From assembly GCF_003268275.1 (NCBI RefSeq), contig NZ_QLYR01000002.1:124001-188000 (forward strand): a stretch of DNA of 64,000 nucleotides, given 5' to 3'. Made by a program: the position numbers and the translations under genes. Below the pieces are notes generated by a model. It was not told where the DNA came from. It saw only the letters and a program-made list of their open reading frames with translations, and did no database searches. Positions within the stretch are counted from its first letter, which is position 1. The number at the start of each line of letters is the position of its first letter. The stretch comes from Hydrogeniiclostridium mannosilyticum (GTDB taxonomy: Bacteria; Bacillota; Clostridia; Oscillospirales; Acutalibacteraceae). Positions 17,178 through 26,851 of the stretch are shown piece after piece.

Positions 17178-17681
17178 TTGGCTAGATTTGACGCAAGAAA
17201 GCAAGAAGACGAGTTCAAAGAGCACGTAGTCGCCATCAACCGTGTTTCCAAAACCGTAAAAGGCGGCCGTATCTTTAAGTTCGCCGCGCTCGTAGTCGTT
17301 GGCGACGGCAAGGGAACAGTCGGCTTTGGCATTGGCAAGGCCGGCGAGGTTCCGGATGCAATCCGCAAGGGCATTGACGACGCAAAGAAAAATCTGATCA
17401 AGGTTTCCATGCGCGGTTCTACCATCCCGCATGAAATCATTGGCGAGTTCGGCGCCGGCAGAGTGCTGATGAAGCCCGCCGCCCCCGGTACCGGCGTTAT
17501 TGCCGGCGGCCCGGTTCGTGCGGTTATTGAAGCAGCCGGCATCAAAGACATCCGTACAAAAGCGCTCCGCTCCAACAATCCCTGCAATGTGGTGCGCGCT
17601 ACGATAGACGGCATCTCCAAGCTCCGCACGGCTGAACAGGTCGCTGCTGTGCGCGGAAAGTCCGTAAAAGAAATTCTGTAA
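17178..17681 (+). CDS. rpsE: 30S ribosomal protein S5
   Basis: Decoding-fidelity protein at the mRNA channel and the site of spectinomycin resistance mutations. The 167-residue product has the double-stranded RNA-binding region [21 protein letters not shown] and the loop [19 protein letters not shown] (adjacent motifs). It uses a TTG start, justified by AAGGAGG 8 bases upstream and by the family start of an acidic DEF segment before the first strand. Confidence 0.96.
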   Translation: MARFDARKQEDEFKEHVVAINRVSKTVKGGRIFKFAALVVVGDGKGTVGFGIGKAGEVPDAIRKGIDDAKKNLIKVSMRGSTIPHEIIGEFGAGRVLMKPAAPGTGVIAGGPVRAVIEAAGIKDIRTKALRSNNPCNVVRATIDGISKLRTAEQVAAVRGKSVKEIL

Positions 17682-17693
17682 GGGGGAAGCAAG

Positions 17694-17873
17694 ATGGCAC
17701 AAGTGAAGGTGAAGCTGGTGAAAAGCCTCATCGGCTGCAAGAAAGACCAGATTGCAACCGCCCAGGCTCTTGGCCTGAAAAAAGTGGGCGATGTTTCCGT
17801 TCAGCCCGATAACGCTCAGACAAAGGGCAAGGTGGCGAAGATTGTCCACCTCATCGAGGTAAGCAACGCGTAA
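17694..17873 (+). CDS. rpmD: 50S ribosomal protein L30
   Basis: A 59-residue protein: QVKVKLVKSLIGCKKDQ at the start, then ALGLKKVGDVSVQ and a C-terminal KIVHLIEV strand, all typical of bacterial L30. AGGGGGAAGC precedes the ATG. It fills the otherwise empty gap between rpsE and rplO exactly as expected for the spc operon. Confidence 0.96.
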   Translation: MAQVKVKLVKSLIGCKKDQIATAQALGLKKVGDVSVQPDNAQTKGKVAKIVHLIEVSNA

Positions 17874-17896
17874 CGAAAGCAAGGAGGTGCGAAGTA

Positions 17897-18337
17897 ATGA
17901 AATTGCATGATTTGACGGCAGTACCGGGCTCCACCCGGGTTGCAAAGAGAATCGGCAGAGGCCACGGTTCCGGCCAGGGTAAGACCGCCGGCAAGGGCCA
18001 CAAGGGCCAAAAGGCCCGTTCCGGTTACAGCATGCGCCCTGATTTTGAGGGCGGTCAGATGCCGTATAAAATGCGTGTTCCTAAGAGAGGCTTTAACAAT
18101 ATTTTTGCAAAGACGATCGTTTCGATCAATGTAGGCTCCTTGAACGTGTTTGAGGACGGCGCAGTGGTTGACGCAAAGGCGCTCTGCGAGGCCGGCTTGG
18201 TCAAAAAGGCTTGCGATGGCATTAAGGTTCTGAGCAACGGCACATTGACCAAGAAGCTGACCGTTCAAGTAGCTGCCTTCTCCGAGGCGGCAAAACAGAA
18301 GATCGAAGCCGCGGGTGGGAAGGCAGAGGTGATCTAA
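17897..18337 (+). CDS. rplO: 50S ribosomal protein L15
   Basis: Late-assembly large-subunit protein. The 146-residue sequence has the glycine/lysine-rich RIGRGHGSGQGKTAGKGHKGQ N-terminal extension (long tail followed by KARSGY) and FEGGQMPYKMRVPKRGF. AAGGAGG precedes the ATG. secY begins immediately after its stop codon. Confidence 0.97.
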   Translation: MKLHDLTAVPGSTRVAKRIGRGHGSGQGKTAGKGHKGQKARSGYSMRPDFEGGQMPYKMRVPKRGFNNIFAKTIVSINVGSLNVFEDGAVVDAKALCEAGLVKKACDGIKVLSNGTLTKKLTVQVAAFSEAAKQKIEAAGGKAEVI

Positions 18338-19687
18338 TTGTTTAAAACAATTAAGAACGCCTGGGCGATCCCAGATCTTCGCCGGAAAATTCTATTCACG
18401 CTGCTCATCATTGTGATTTTCCGTTTTGGCTCCTGCATACCGGTTCCGTTCCTGAATGTGGACGCGCTGCGGGCCTTGATGGCACAGGTTGAGTCGAGCG
18501 GCACGGCACTGAGCTACATCAACATGCTCTCCGGCGGTGCTTTTGCAAACGCAACCCTGTTCGCAATGGGCATCACCCCCTACATCAACAGCTCCATTAT
18601 TATGCAGCTGCTGACCGTGGCTATCCCCCCCCTGGAGCGGATGGCCAAGGAAGGGGAAGAGGGCCGCAAGAAGATCAGTACGATCACCCGTTATGTAACG
18701 GTTATCCTGGGCCTGATCCAAGGTGCCGCGTACTATTTCTACCTGAGAAACTCGGTGGCTACGGTCAACGGCAAGGCGACCAGCATCACCCTGTTCAACG
18801 ACGGTTTTGCGCAGATTTTCTCAGCTTTTATCATCATCCTCTGCTTCACGGCAGGAACGGCGCTGATGATGTGGCTGGGCGAGCAGATCAACCAGAAGGG
18901 CATTGGCAACGGTATTTCCATTCTGTTGTTTGCCGGTATTGTGGCGCGTCTGCCGGTTACATTCGGCCTGCTGGGCACCTTCCTGGGCCAGGCCTTCGAA
19001 ATGCCGAGCGCTTACGGCCAGTACTTTGTTCTGGTTCCGCTGTTTGTCCTAATCTTCCTCGTGGTTATCTGGGTCATTGTATTCATGAACGACTCCGAGC
19101 GGAGAATCCCTGTCCAATATGCCAAGCGCGTGGTGGGCCGGAAAATGTATGGAGGGCAGAGCACGCATATTCCAATTAAGGTTTCGATGTCCGGCGTTAT
19201 GCCGATTATCTTTGCCAGCTCCATTCTCTCCATACCAAGCACCATTGAATTTTTCATGGGCAGAAACGCCCCGACGGAGGGCTTTGGCAGAGCGTTGCTG
19301 GATGCCTTCTCCTCAGAGGGCTGGATTTACTGCCTGTTGTATTTTGTCCTGATTATCCTCTTTGATTATTTCTATGTGACGATTCAGTATAATCCGGTGG
19401 AAATGGCCAATAATCTTCGTCAGAATAACGGCACCATCCCCGGTATCCGTCCCGGAAAGCCAACCTCGGACTTTATTGCGAAGATCCTGTCTAAGCTGAC
19501 ATTGATCGGCGCAATCTTCCTCGGCGTGATCGCGCTGCTGCCGATTATCTTCAGTAACTTGAGCGGCATGCATGGGCTTTCTATCGGCGGCACCTCCATC
19601 CTGATTTTGGTGGGCGTTGCCCTGGAGACGGTAAAACAGATGGAATCCCAGATGATGATGCGTCATTACAAGGGCTTCCTGGACTGA
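18338..19687 (+). CDS. secY: Protein translocase subunit SecY
   Basis: Central channel of the Sec translocon in the cytoplasmic membrane. The 449-residue product shows about ten hydrophobic segments; hallmark sequences include the GGAFANATLFAMGITPYINSSI region (loop and helix 2), EEGRKKISTITRY and the cytosolic RRIPVQYAKRVVG loop that contacts SecA and the ribosome. It starts with TTG directly after the rplO stop, with AGAGGTG upstream. It is followed by adk, the usual Firmicute order. Confidence 0.97.
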   Translation: MFKTIKNAWAIPDLRRKILFTLLIIVIFRFGSCIPVPFLNVDALRALMAQVESSGTALSYINMLSGGAFANATLFAMGITPYINSSIIMQLLTVAIPPLERMAKEGEEGRKKISTITRYVTVILGLIQGAAYYFYLRNSVATVNGKATSITLFNDGFAQIFSAFIIILCFTAGTALMMWLGEQINQKGIGNGISILLFAGIVARLPVTFGLLGTFLGQAFEMPSAYGQYFVLVPLFVLIFLVVIWVIVFMNDSERRIPVQYAKRVVGRKMYGGQSTHIPIKVSMSGVMPIIFASSILSIPSTIEFFMGRNAPTEGFGRALLDAFSSEGWIYCLLYFVLIILFDYFYVTIQYNPVEMANNLRQNNGTIPGIRPGKPTSDFIAKILSKLTLIGAIFLGVIALLPIIFSNLSGMHGLSIGGTSILILVGVALETVKQMESQMMMRHYKGFLD

Positions 19688-19700
19688 TGGAGGAACAGAT

Positions 19701-20333
19701 ATGAATCTTATTCTTCTAGGAGCCCCGGGCGCCGGAAAAGGGACCCAGGCGGAAATAATCTGTGAGCATTTGAACATCCCTGCCGTTTCAACGGGAAATA
19801 TAATCCGTGAGGCGCTGAAGAGCGGCACTGAGATGGGATTGCGTGCGAAGTCCTTTGTGGACGCGGGCAAGCTGGTACCGGACGAGGTTGTGATTGGCAT
19901 CATTCAGGAGCGTTTGGCGAAGGATGACTGCAAAAACGGCTTTATTTTGGACGGCTTCCCCCGCACCATTCCTCAGGCCGAGGCTCTGGACAGCATGGGC
20001 GTTGTGATTGATAAAGTCATCGACATTGAGGTGCCGGACGAGAAAATCGTACAACGCATGTCCGGACGCCGTGTCTGCGAGAGCTGCGGCGCTTCCTACC
20101 ACCTGCTTTATAAAAAGCCGGAGCAGGAGGGCGTTTGCGGTAAGTGCAGCGGCACCCTTGTTCAGCGTAAGGATGACCACCCGGATACCGTTTTGGCAAG
20201 ACTGAAGGTTTACCACGAGGAGACAGAGCCCCTGAAGGATTATTACCAGAAGCAGGGCAAGCTCTTCGTTGTGGAAGGTCAGGAGGAAGTGGCGGACACC
20301 ACAAAGCTGACCCTGGCTGCCGTGGAAGCGTGA
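19701..20333 (+). CDS. adk: Adenylate kinase, zinc-lid type
   Basis: Converts ATP and AMP to two ADP in the cytosol. The 210-residue sequence has the P-loop GAPGAGKGTQ at residues 7-16, the AMP-site STGNIIRE and the FILDGFPRT motif. The LID domain carries CESC...CGKC, four cysteines expected to bind zinc, the form typical of Gram-positive bacteria. GGAGG lies upstream of the ATG. Confidence 0.97.
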   Translation: MNLILLGAPGAGKGTQAEIICEHLNIPAVSTGNIIREALKSGTEMGLRAKSFVDAGKLVPDEVVIGIIQERLAKDDCKNGFILDGFPRTIPQAEALDSMGVVIDKVIDIEVPDEKIVQRMSGRRVCESCGASYHLLYKKPEQEGVCGKCSGTLVQRKDDHPDTVLARLKVYHEETEPLKDYYQKQGKLFVVEGQEEVADTTKLTLAAVEA

Positions 20334-20337
20334 ACCT

Positions 20338-21090
20338 ATGGTAGTGCTGAAGACAAAACGGGAGCTTTCCGCTATGCGGGAGGCCGGAAAAATTTCATCA
20401 AGGGCGCTGAGGCTGGCCGGCGAGGCGGTTCAGCCCGGTGTTTCAACGTGGGAGATCGACCGGCTTGTCCGGGAATTTATTGAAAAGCAAGGCGCCGTTC
20501 CCACCTTTTTGGGGTATGGCGGGTTCCCGGCAAGTTCCTGTATCTCCGTAAATAATGTGGTTATCCATGGCATACCAAGTAAGGACGCCGTCATCCGGCA
20601 GGGCGACATTGTCAGCATTGACATTGGCGCGACGTATGAGGGGTTTGTGGGAGACAACGCGTGGACCTTTCCATGCGGGGATGTCTCTCAAGAGGCCCAG
20701 GCCCTTATGGATGCAACACGTGAGGCGCTCTTTGAGGGGATTCAGGCCGCAAGGCCCGGAAACCGGATTGGAGACATCGGCAGCACGGTGCAAAGGTATG
20801 TCGAAGCTCGCGGTTACTCAGTGGTACGAGATTTTGTCGGCCACGGAGTAGGCGCGAAGATGCACGAGGACCCCAGCGTACCTAATTACGGCACACCCGG
20901 AAGGGGCGTGCGCCTGTTGCCAGGCATGACCATTGCTATTGAGCCTATGATTAACGCGGGCGTAAAGGAAGTAAAAGTTCTGAAAGACGGCTGGACAACG
21001 GTAACGGCCGACGGAAAGCTTTCTGCACATTTTGAACACTCCGTTGCCATTACAGAGAACGGGCCGGTTATTTTAACCTTGCCGGATTGA
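20338..21090 (+). CDS. map: Methionine aminopeptidase, type I
   Basis: Removes the N-terminal methionine from new proteins. The 250-residue pita-bread enzyme has the ligand set in order: VSIDIGATYEGFVGDNAW (both aspartates), VGHGVGAKMHEDP (histidine), IAIEPMI (glutamate) and HFEHSVAITENGP (last glutamate after the histidine region). It starts four bases after adk, so the two are likely coupled, with an AdK-internal purine-rich site upstream. Confidence 0.96.
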   Translation: MVVLKTKRELSAMREAGKISSRALRLAGEAVQPGVSTWEIDRLVREFIEKQGAVPTFLGYGGFPASSCISVNNVVIHGIPSKDAVIRQGDIVSIDIGATYEGFVGDNAWTFPCGDVSQEAQALMDATREALFEGIQAARPGNRIGDIGSTVQRYVEARGYSVVRDFVGHGVGAKMHEDPSVPNYGTPGRGVRLLPGMTIAIEPMINAGVKEVKVLKDGWTTVTADGKLSAHFEHSVAITENGPVILTLPD

Positions 21091-21099
21091 GGTGGCTGT

Positions 21100-21369
21100 A
21101 TGGAGTTTGTCAAAGGGCTGGTCGTTCGCTCCGCCGCGGGGCGCGACAAAGGCGGCCTGTTCACAGTAGTGGAAGTGGACGGCGACTACGCCATGATTTG
21201 TGACGGAAGACACCGGCGATTGGAACATCCAAAGAGGAAGAAGTGGAAGCATCTCTTTCCTTCAACCACGATTTTGGCTCCCGCATCCTTAACAACCAAC
21301 CGTGAAATTCGCAGAGCCCTGGCGTATGCTTCCGGGGAAGGCTGCGCTCCACAAGAGGAGGCTATATAA
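21100..21369 (+). CDS. KOW-domain RNA-binding protein
   Basis: An 89-residue protein with an N-terminal KOW-like segment ([21 protein letters not shown], a strand-turn-strand typical of L14e/L27e-type folds), then a basic [10 protein letters not shown] stretch. It lies between map and infA, where clostridial operons regularly carry such a gene; a ribosome-associated role is inferred from that. Its stop overlaps the infA start (TAATG). No enzyme motif is visible. Confidence 0.8.
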   Translation: MEFVKGLVVRSAAGRDKGGLFTVVEVDGDYAMICDGRHRRLEHPKRKKWKHLFPSTTILAPASLTTNREIRRALAYASGEGCAPQEEAI

Positions 21370-21587
21370 TGTCGAAACAGGACGTAATTGAGACCGAAGG
21401 TACCGTAGTAGAGGCTTTGCCCAATGCAATGTTTGTGGTTGAGCTTCAAAACCACCATCAGATTCTGGCTCACATTTCCGGCAAGCTGCGTATGAACTTC
21501 ATTCGCATCCTGCCCGGCGATAAGGTGACGATTGAGCTCTCGCCCTATGACCTGACGAGAGGCCGGATTACATGGCGTTCGAAATAA
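21369..21587 (+). CDS. infA: Translation initiation factor IF-1
   Basis: A 72-residue OB-fold protein that binds the A site of the 30S subunit during initiation. [17 protein letters not shown] and the [30 protein letters not shown] region (two neighbouring motifs) are diagnostic. AGAGGAGG lies inside the end of the KOW gene. Confidence 0.97.
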   Translation: MSKQDVIETEGTVVEALPNAMFVVELQNHHQILAHISGKLRMNFIRILPGDKVTIELSPYDLTRGRITWRSK

Positions 21588-21653
21588 GTAACCCGTACAA
21601 AGGGCTGAAGGTGCCTTTTGTGCGTAGACCAACCGTAAAGGGAGGGTGCACAA

Positions 21654-21767
21654 ATGAAAGTAAGACCTTCTGTTAAAAAAATCTGTGAGAAATGCAAGAT
21701 TATTAAGCGCAAGGGTAAAGTCATGGTCATCTGTGAGAACCCGAAACACAAGCAGCGCCAAGGCTAA
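21654..21767 (+). CDS. rpmJ: 50S ribosomal protein L36
   Basis: A 37-residue zinc-binding protein: [15 protein letters not shown], then [13 protein letters not shown], giving the C-C-C-H zinc set. GGGAGG precedes the ATG. Position between infA and rpsM is as expected. Confidence 0.96.
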   Translation: MKVRPSVKKICEKCKIIKRKGKVMVICENPKHKQRQG

Positions 21768-21799
21768 GGCGCATAACGAGATTTGGAGGTGCAACCAGT

Positions 21800-22168
21800 A
21801 TGGCGCGTATTTCCGGTATTGATTTACCCAGAGACAAGCGCATTGAAATTGCTCTTACCTATATTTACGGCATCGGCCGCAAGACCGCTACCGACATCTG
21901 CGCCGCGACCGGCGTAGACCCGGATGTCAGGGTAAGAGACCTGTCTGAGGACGATGCTGCAAAGCTGAGAGAATATATTGACCATAACTGCCGTGTTGAG
22001 GGCGACCTCAGGCGCGATGTGGCTTTTGATATTAAGAGGCTCATCGAAATTGGCTGCTACCGTGGCGTACGCCACCGCAAGGGCCTGCCTGTCAGAGGCC
22101 AGCGTTCTAAGACGAACGCCCGCACGCGCAAGGGCCCCCGTAAGCTTGTGGCCAATAAGAAGAAATAA
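21800..22168 (+). CDS. rpsM: 30S ribosomal protein S13
   Basis: Head protein at the top of the small subunit, bridging to L5. The 122-residue product has [25 protein letters not shown] (start and helix-hairpin-helix region), [28 protein letters not shown] (adjacent conserved motifs) and a lysine-rich tail. GGAGG lies upstream. Confidence 0.97.
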   Translation: MARISGIDLPRDKRIEIALTYIYGIGRKTATDICAATGVDPDVRVRDLSEDDAAKLREYIDHNCRVEGDLRRDVAFDIKRLIEIGCYRGVRHRKGLPVRGQRSKTNARTRKGPRKLVANKKK

Positions 22169-22188
22169 GCAGGGAGGGATTTATTAAG

Positions 22189-22599
22189 ATGGCAGTACAA
22201 AAGGGCGCTAAAAAAGCGGCTACAGCTACCCGCCGCCGCCGCGAGCGCAAAAATGTTGACCGTGGCGCCGCACATATTCAGTCTACCTTTAACAATACAA
22301 TTGTTACCATTACGGATACGCAGGGTAATGCGATTTCCTGGGCAAGCTCCGGTGAGCTTGGCTTCAGAGGCTCCAGAAAGTCCACTCCCTTTGCCGCGCA
22401 GACTGCGGCTGAAACCGCTGCGAAGATTGCAATTGACCACGGGATGAAATCGGTTGAAGTTTTTGTAAAGGGACCGGGCTCCGGCCGTGAGGCTGCGATT
22501 CGTGCGCTTCAGGGCGCGGGCCTTGAGGTCAGCATGATCAAAGACGTTACCCCGATTCCTCATAATGGATGCCGTCCTCCCAAAAGAAGACGTGTATAA
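22189..22599 (+). CDS. rpsK: 30S ribosomal protein S11
   Basis: Platform protein of the small subunit. The 136-residue sequence has [33 protein letters not shown] and the C-terminal [17 protein letters not shown], an almost invariant end. GGGAGGG precedes the ATG. Confidence 0.97.
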   Translation: MAVQKGAKKAATATRRRRERKNVDRGAAHIQSTFNNTIVTITDTQGNAISWASSGELGFRGSRKSTPFAAQTAAETAAKIAIDHGMKSVEVFVKGPGSGREAAIRALQGAGLEVSMIKDVTPIPHNGCRPPKRRRV

Positions 22600-22621
22600 T
22601 TGAAAAAGGAGGAAACGAGCT

Positions 22622-23215
22622 ATGGCGAAAAATATGCAGCCGATTCTGAAAAGATGTAAGGCGCTGGGAATCAGCCCTGCCGTTATGGGCGTCAACAAAG
22701 AAACCAGGCGGAACCCGAAGCAGGGAAGAAGAAAGCAGAGCGAATATGCCATCCAGCTGAACGAGAAGCAGAAGGCAAAGTTCATCTACGGCGTGCTGGA
22801 AAAGCAGTTCAGACATTATTATGAAGTGGCGAGCAACACCGAGGGCGTAACCGGTGAGAACCTGCTCCAGCTTCTTGAGAGAAGACTCGATAACGTTGTT
22901 TACCGCCTCGGCTTTGCCAACACCAGAAGAGAGGCCCGCCAGATGGTCAACCATGGCCATATTGTGGTAAACGGCAAGCGCGTCGACATCCCGTCCTACC
23001 AGGTTACTCCGGGTGAGGTTGTCTCCATCCGTGAGAAGAGCCGTGGTTCTGAGCATGTTAAGCAGATTCTGGAGAAGAATGCGGCTACAATGATTCCGAA
23101 GTGGCTGGAACTGAACAGAGAGTCTTTGGAGGGCAAGGTCGTGGCTTTGTCCGAGAGAAGCGACATTGATTTTGATATCAATGAAACTCTGATCGTTGAG
23201 TTGTACTCCAAGTAA
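22622..23215 (+). CDS. rpsD: 30S ribosomal protein S4
   Basis: Primary assembly protein of the 30S body; in several bacteria it represses the alpha operon. The 197-residue product lacks the N-terminal zinc cysteines (the zinc-free form) and shows the S4 domain [22 protein letters not shown] followed by [23 protein letters not shown] lies upstream. Confidence 0.97.
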   Translation: MAKNMQPILKRCKALGISPAVMGVNKETRRNPKQGRRKQSEYAIQLNEKQKAKFIYGVLEKQFRHYYEVASNTEGVTGENLLQLLERRLDNVVYRLGFANTRREARQMVNHGHIVVNGKRVDIPSYQVTPGEVVSIREKSRGSEHVKQILEKNAATMIPKWLELNRESLEGKVVALSERSDIDFDINETLIVELYSK

Positions 23216-23285
23216 TGCCGTTTCTTAGCTTTTATAGGAAACATCATGGCAAAATGATTTGCTCATGTTCAAAGGAGGTTCGCTA

Positions 23286-24236
23286 ATGATCGAGATAGAA
23301 AAGCCAAGAATTGAGACAGAGGAGCTCTCTAACGACGGCACCTACGGCAAGTTTGTGGTAGAGCCGCTGGAAAGGGGCTTCGGCACGACCCTGGGCAACA
23401 GCCTGCGGCGTGTGCTGCTGTCTTCCCTGCCGGGTGTGGCGGTAACATGCATTAAAATTGACGGTGTACTTCATGAATTTTCCACCATTCCGGGGGTTAA
23501 GGAAGATGTCACCGAGATTGTCCTTAATATTAAGGGCTTAACCGCCAAGCTGCATTGCGATGGTCCGAAGACTGTGGAGATTTCTGCGGAGGGACCCTGT
23601 GTAGTAACTGCGGATTCCATTAAATGCGACAGTGAAGTCGAGATCCTGAATCCTGAAATGCACATTGCTACCTTGGGTGAGGGCGCCAAGCTGTATATGG
23701 AACTGACCTTGAATAAAGGCCGCGGCTATGTTCCCGCGGAGCGCAATAAGCAGAATATGAACAGTGTAATTGGCGAACTTCCGGTAGACTCCATTTATAC
23801 GCCTGTTTACAAGGTGAATTATAATGTGGAGCCAACCCGTGTGGGACAGAGCATCGACTTTGATAAGCTGACTCTGGACGTATGGACCAATGGTATTATC
23901 GGCGCACAGGAGGCTGTCTCCCTGGCTGCCAAGGTTCTGACCGAGCACCTGAACCTCTTTGTGGATCTGTCCGACAAGGGCAGCAGCACGGAGATTATGG
24001 TGGAGAAGGACGACAAGGGCAAGGAAAAGGTTTTGGAAATGACCATTGAAGAGCTGGACCTCTCCGTCCGTTCCTTTAACTGCCTGAAGCGTGCAGGAAT
24101 CAATACTGTTGAGGACCTAATTAACAAGTCCGAAGAAGACATGATGAAGGTCCGCAACCTGGGCCGGAAGTCCTTGGAGGAAGTTGTTTGGAAGCTGGCT
24201 TCCCTTGGGTTCAACCTTCGCAAGGATGACGAATAA
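23286..24236 (+). CDS. rpoA: DNA-directed RNA polymerase subunit alpha
   Basis: The alpha subunit dimerises through its N-terminal domain to scaffold RNA polymerase and contacts UP elements and activators through its C-terminal domain. The 316-residue sequence has [24 protein letters not shown] near the start and the C-terminal helix-hairpin-helix region around [14 protein letters not shown] and LGRKSLEEV. The ATG at 23286 is chosen because AAAGGAGG lies 8 bases before it; an upstream in-frame ATG would add nine non-family residues. Confidence 0.97.
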   Translation: MIEIEKPRIETEELSNDGTYGKFVVEPLERGFGTTLGNSLRRVLLSSLPGVAVTCIKIDGVLHEFSTIPGVKEDVTEIVLNIKGLTAKLHCDGPKTVEISAEGPCVVTADSIKCDSEVEILNPEMHIATLGEGAKLYMELTLNKGRGYVPAERNKQNMNSVIGELPVDSIYTPVYKVNYNVEPTRVGQSIDFDKLTLDVWTNGIIGAQEAVSLAAKVLTEHLNLFVDLSDKGSSTEIMVEKDDKGKEKVLEMTIEELDLSVRSFNCLKRAGINTVEDLINKSEEDMMKVRNLGRKSLEEVVWKLASLGFNLRKDDE

Positions 24237-24293
24237 ACAGACCCCGTAGCGGCAGAACCCCTGCCGACCTTAAGGTAAAGGAGTGATTTTTCG

Positions 24294-24635
24294 ATGCCAG
24301 GAACCAGAAAGCTCGGGAGAGCAACCAGCCACAGAACCGCAATGCTGCGCGCACTGGTGACTTTTCTCCTTGAGAATGGCAAAATCGAAACCACAGTAAC
24401 TCGTGCCAAGGAAGTTCGCGCCTTGACCGAGAAGATGATAACAATCGCAAAAGAGGATAGTGTGCACAACCGCCGTCTGGTAATGGCGTTTGTAACCAAG
24501 GAAGCGGTTGCAAATAAGCTGTTTACCGAAATTGCCCCCAAATATGCGGACCGCAACGGCGGCTACACCCGCATTACAAAGCTGGGGCCGCGCCGCGGCG
24601 ATGCTGCCGAGATGGCGATTATCGACCTGATCTAA
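24294..24635 (+). CDS. rplQ: 50S ribosomal protein L17
   Basis: Tunnel-exit protein. The 113-residue product begins [18 protein letters not shown] and ends with the [21 protein letters not shown] motif region. AAAGGAG lies upstream. It is the last gene of the operon and is followed by a strong terminator; the ecf transporter genes often found next in Firmicutes are not here. Confidence 0.97.
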   Translation: MPGTRKLGRATSHRTAMLRALVTFLLENGKIETTVTRAKEVRALTEKMITIAKEDSVHNRRLVMAFVTKEAVANKLFTEIAPKYADRNGGYTRITKLGPRRGDAAEMAIIDLI

Positions 24636-24660
24636 CCAGCCTCTTACCCGATTAAGCGCA

Positions 24661-24704
24661 AAGACTGCCGGCCTGGATTTTCCCGGGCATGGCAGTCTTT
24701 TTTT
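24661..24704 (+). terminator. Intrinsic terminator of the ribosomal operon
   Basis: AAGACTGCC pairs with GGCAGTCTT, with an inner CCTGG/CCCGGG stem, and seven T residues follow. Confidence 0.9.
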
Positions 24705-24918
24705 GTTCGCTGAGGCCCGTTGTTTAGGCTGTGCCTACAGCTGCCAAAGCATGTAACGCGATGGAGCCGCTCATGGCCTTTAGGAAAATAAGCCGGTAAG
24801 GGCCCTTGTTTTTTTTCGCGGGGACGAATAAAATAAAAGAGGCTCCCCCCGCCGGGCGGTACATGGATAACCGTGAATCTGCGGAGGGCAGACGCACTTT
24901 ACTGAAAGGAAATTCAGA

Positions 24919-25956
24919 ATGATTTATGCAATTTTGTACCATCCGGGCCACAACCGGGTTTACTTTGAAACGTCGGTTCAACTGTCTGTATCGGAGTTCC
25001 GCATTGCGGCCCGGCGGCTTTCGACAATATGCAGCGGCATAGGGCAGCAGAAGATCCGCGGCATTGATTATTTGACATTTGAGACAGGCGGGGAGCTCGG
25101 CCCGGAGGATTTAAAGATTATTTCCGGCCTTTCCTTTGTCTATGCGCTGTTCAAGGTGGAGCATTTTAACGGGGAACTCTATTTAAGACCCCTGGCACGG
25201 GAGTGCGTGAGCTTTGTAGACGAAAGTATGAGCGCCATTCTGAAATATAGCGGCAAGACGAATGAAATTTTTACGCGCATGCTGCTCAACATCGCCTATC
25301 ATACACAGGACAGGCGGGAGAATATCCGGGTGCTGGACCCCATTGCCGGCAAGGGTACCACGCTGTACGAGGCGCTGATGAAGGGGTTCAATGCTTATGG
25401 CATTGAAATCAGCGAGACGGTGGTGAATGAATCCTATCATTTCGTCAAGCGCTTTTTAGAAACCGCGCGCTATAAATATGAGCATAGCGCATTGCGGCTG
25501 TCCGGCCCTGGAAAATCCTTTACGGCGGCAAGGCATACCTTCGTGACAGCCAAGACCAAGGAGGCCTTTAAAGGCAAGGAGACCCGGACAATCGAGCTGA
25601 TTGCCGGAAACGCAAAATATGCGGACCAGTACTACAGGAAAAATTATTTCGACCTGATCGCCGGCGACCTCCCCTATGGTGTACAGCACGGCAATGTCAC
25701 AAAGGAAAAACAGACCTCTTTGACGAGAAATCCTACAGAGCTGCTGCGAACCTGCCTTCCGGCATGGGTTGGCGTGCTGAAGCCCGGCGGCGTCCTTGCG
25801 TTGGCCTGGAATGCCAACGTGCTGCCGCGGGATAAAATGGAGCGCCTTTTGGAGGAGAACGGCCTGGCGGTAAAAAAGGAGGAAGCTTATTTGCGGCTTG
25901 CGCACCGGGTGGACCAATCCATTTTGAGAGATGTGGCTGTGGCCCGAAAACAGTAA
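24919..25956 (+). CDS. TRM11-like class I SAM-dependent methyltransferase
   Basis: A 345-residue protein with a C-terminal Rossmann methyltransferase domain. Motif I is VLDPIAGKGTTLYEA at about residues 137-151, the acidic end of strand 2 is GIEIS, and the catalytic region is AGDLPYGVQHG, a DPPYG-type motif used by N-methyltransferases. The N-terminal half resembles the substrate-binding part of TRM11/THUMP-type RNA enzymes, so RNA guanosine or another ring nitrogen is a possible target; this is inference. AAAGGAA lies 10 bases upstream of the ATG. It is a lone gene between the ribosomal operon terminator and the GyrI-like gene. Confidence 0.75.
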   Translation: MIYAILYHPGHNRVYFETSVQLSVSEFRIAARRLSTICSGIGQQKIRGIDYLTFETGGELGPEDLKIISGLSFVYALFKVEHFNGELYLRPLARECVSFVDESMSAILKYSGKTNEIFTRMLLNIAYHTQDRRENIRVLDPIAGKGTTLYEALMKGFNAYGIEISETVVNESYHFVKRFLETARYKYEHSALRLSGPGKSFTAARHTFVTAKTKEAFKGKETRTIELIAGNAKYADQYYRKNYFDLIAGDLPYGVQHGNVTKEKQTSLTRNPTELLRTCLPAWVGVLKPGGVLALAWNANVLPRDKMERLLEENGLAVKKEEAYLRLAHRVDQSILRDVAVARKQ

Positions 25957-26045
25957 AGCAGCCTTGTACAGGCTCGCGGCCCCGGCGGGTTTTCCCAGGA
26001 AATCGGCACGAGGCTTACTGCCGGTTTATGGGATGAAAATTGCTA

Positions 26046-26075
26046 TTGCTTTTTAGGACAGCCCTATATTATAAT
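26046..26075 (+). promoter_or_regulatory. Promoter of the GyrI-like gene
   Basis: TTGCTT, 18 bases, perfect TATAAT. The -10 overlaps the first in-frame ATG of the following open frame, which rules that ATG out and places the real start further down. Confidence 0.7.
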
Positions 26076-26139
26076 GATGTCCAACGGAGATAAATTGCAA
26101 ATTAAGAGGCTGAACATGGATGGTTATGGAGGCGAAATG

Positions 26140-26661
26140 ATGGCTGAAATGATAAAGGCCTACCGGCAAAGTGTTGGAGATGTGAGGTTTATTGGTAAAA
26201 GGTACGGCGATAGCGACCGTGTTGACGGAATGTTTGCGGCTCGCTGGGATGAATGGTGGGCGAACGGGTGGTTTGAGGCCATTGAAAAGCAGGCCGGCGC
26301 CAGCCCGAATGATACCTTTGAAGACAGTGATGCCTATATCGGCCTAATGCGGGATAAACCCGGCGAACCGTTTCAATACTGGATCGGGATGTTTGTACCA
26401 ATCCACACAGACGTGCCGGAAGGCTTTGCGTACATTGATTTTCCCAAAAGCGCGTTTGGCATTTGCTGGGTCTATGGAAAAGAACCGGACATTTACATGA
26501 AGGAAGCGCAGTGCTGGGAGAAGCTCAGAGAAGAAGGCTTTGAGGGGGTTCTGGATGCGGACGGAGCCTGTTGGTTTTTTGAGCGGTATGGCTGCCCGCG
26601 TTTTACAGCGCCCGACGAAAAGGGAAACGTTATATTGGATATAGGCTTTTTTGTAAAATAA
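26140..26661 (+). CDS. GyrI-like / effector-binding domain protein
   Basis: A 173-residue protein resembling the stand-alone effector-binding (GyrI-like, SRPBCC-related) domain found in AraC/MerR-type regulators and in small-molecule-binding proteins. Typical pieces are VGDVRFIGKRYGD at the start, then YWIGMFVPIHTDVPEGFAYIDFP (adjacent strands) and a C-terminal DGACWFFERYGCPRF. No DNA-binding helix is present. The start at 26140 is chosen because GGAGG ends 7 bases before it and the promoter excludes earlier ATGs; an ATG one codon earlier is also possible. It is a single-gene unit ending in a strong hairpin. Ligand unknown. Confidence 0.65.
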   Translation: MAEMIKAYRQSVGDVRFIGKRYGDSDRVDGMFAARWDEWWANGWFEAIEKQAGASPNDTFEDSDAYIGLMRDKPGEPFQYWIGMFVPIHTDVPEGFAYIDFPKSAFGICWVYGKEPDIYMKEAQCWEKLREEGFEGVLDADGACWFFERYGCPRFTAPDEKGNVILDIGFFVK

Positions 26662-26667
26662 AAGCAG

Positions 26668-26702
26668 AAGCGGCGGCGTTCTGGAAAGGAACGCCGCCGC
26701 TT
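26668..26702. terminator. Strong hairpin terminator between GyrI-like gene and asnB
   Basis: AAGCGGCGGCGTTC and GAACGCCGCCGCTT form a perfect 14-bp stem with a 7-base loop between two convergent genes. U tracts are short, but the stem is very strong. Confidence 0.75.
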
Positions 26703-26851
26703 TACTTTCAGAAATGGAGCGGAAGGCCACAGTAAAATATTTACAGTGGTTCTGCAGATATTGAGCGCAAATACTGTGCGCGGTAATACCCTTTAAAGAA
26801 ACAACCGTCAAACCCTCGCGGCTGGAAGCTGTGATAAAATCAGTGCTGAAA

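Noticed and set aside
16152-17945. Long open frame on the minus strand across rpsH to rplO
   Set aside because: It lies opposite well-identified ribosomal genes, has no family resemblance and no ribosome binding site; it results from GC-rich codon use.
24706-24918. Possible small gene between the ribosomal operon terminator and the methyltransferase
   Set aside because: Frames there lack start sites with ribosome binding sequences and any protein-like composition; I see nothing supported.
26074-26139. Earlier ATG start for the GyrI-like protein
   Set aside because: That ATG overlaps the -10 box of the promoter and cannot lie within the transcript.
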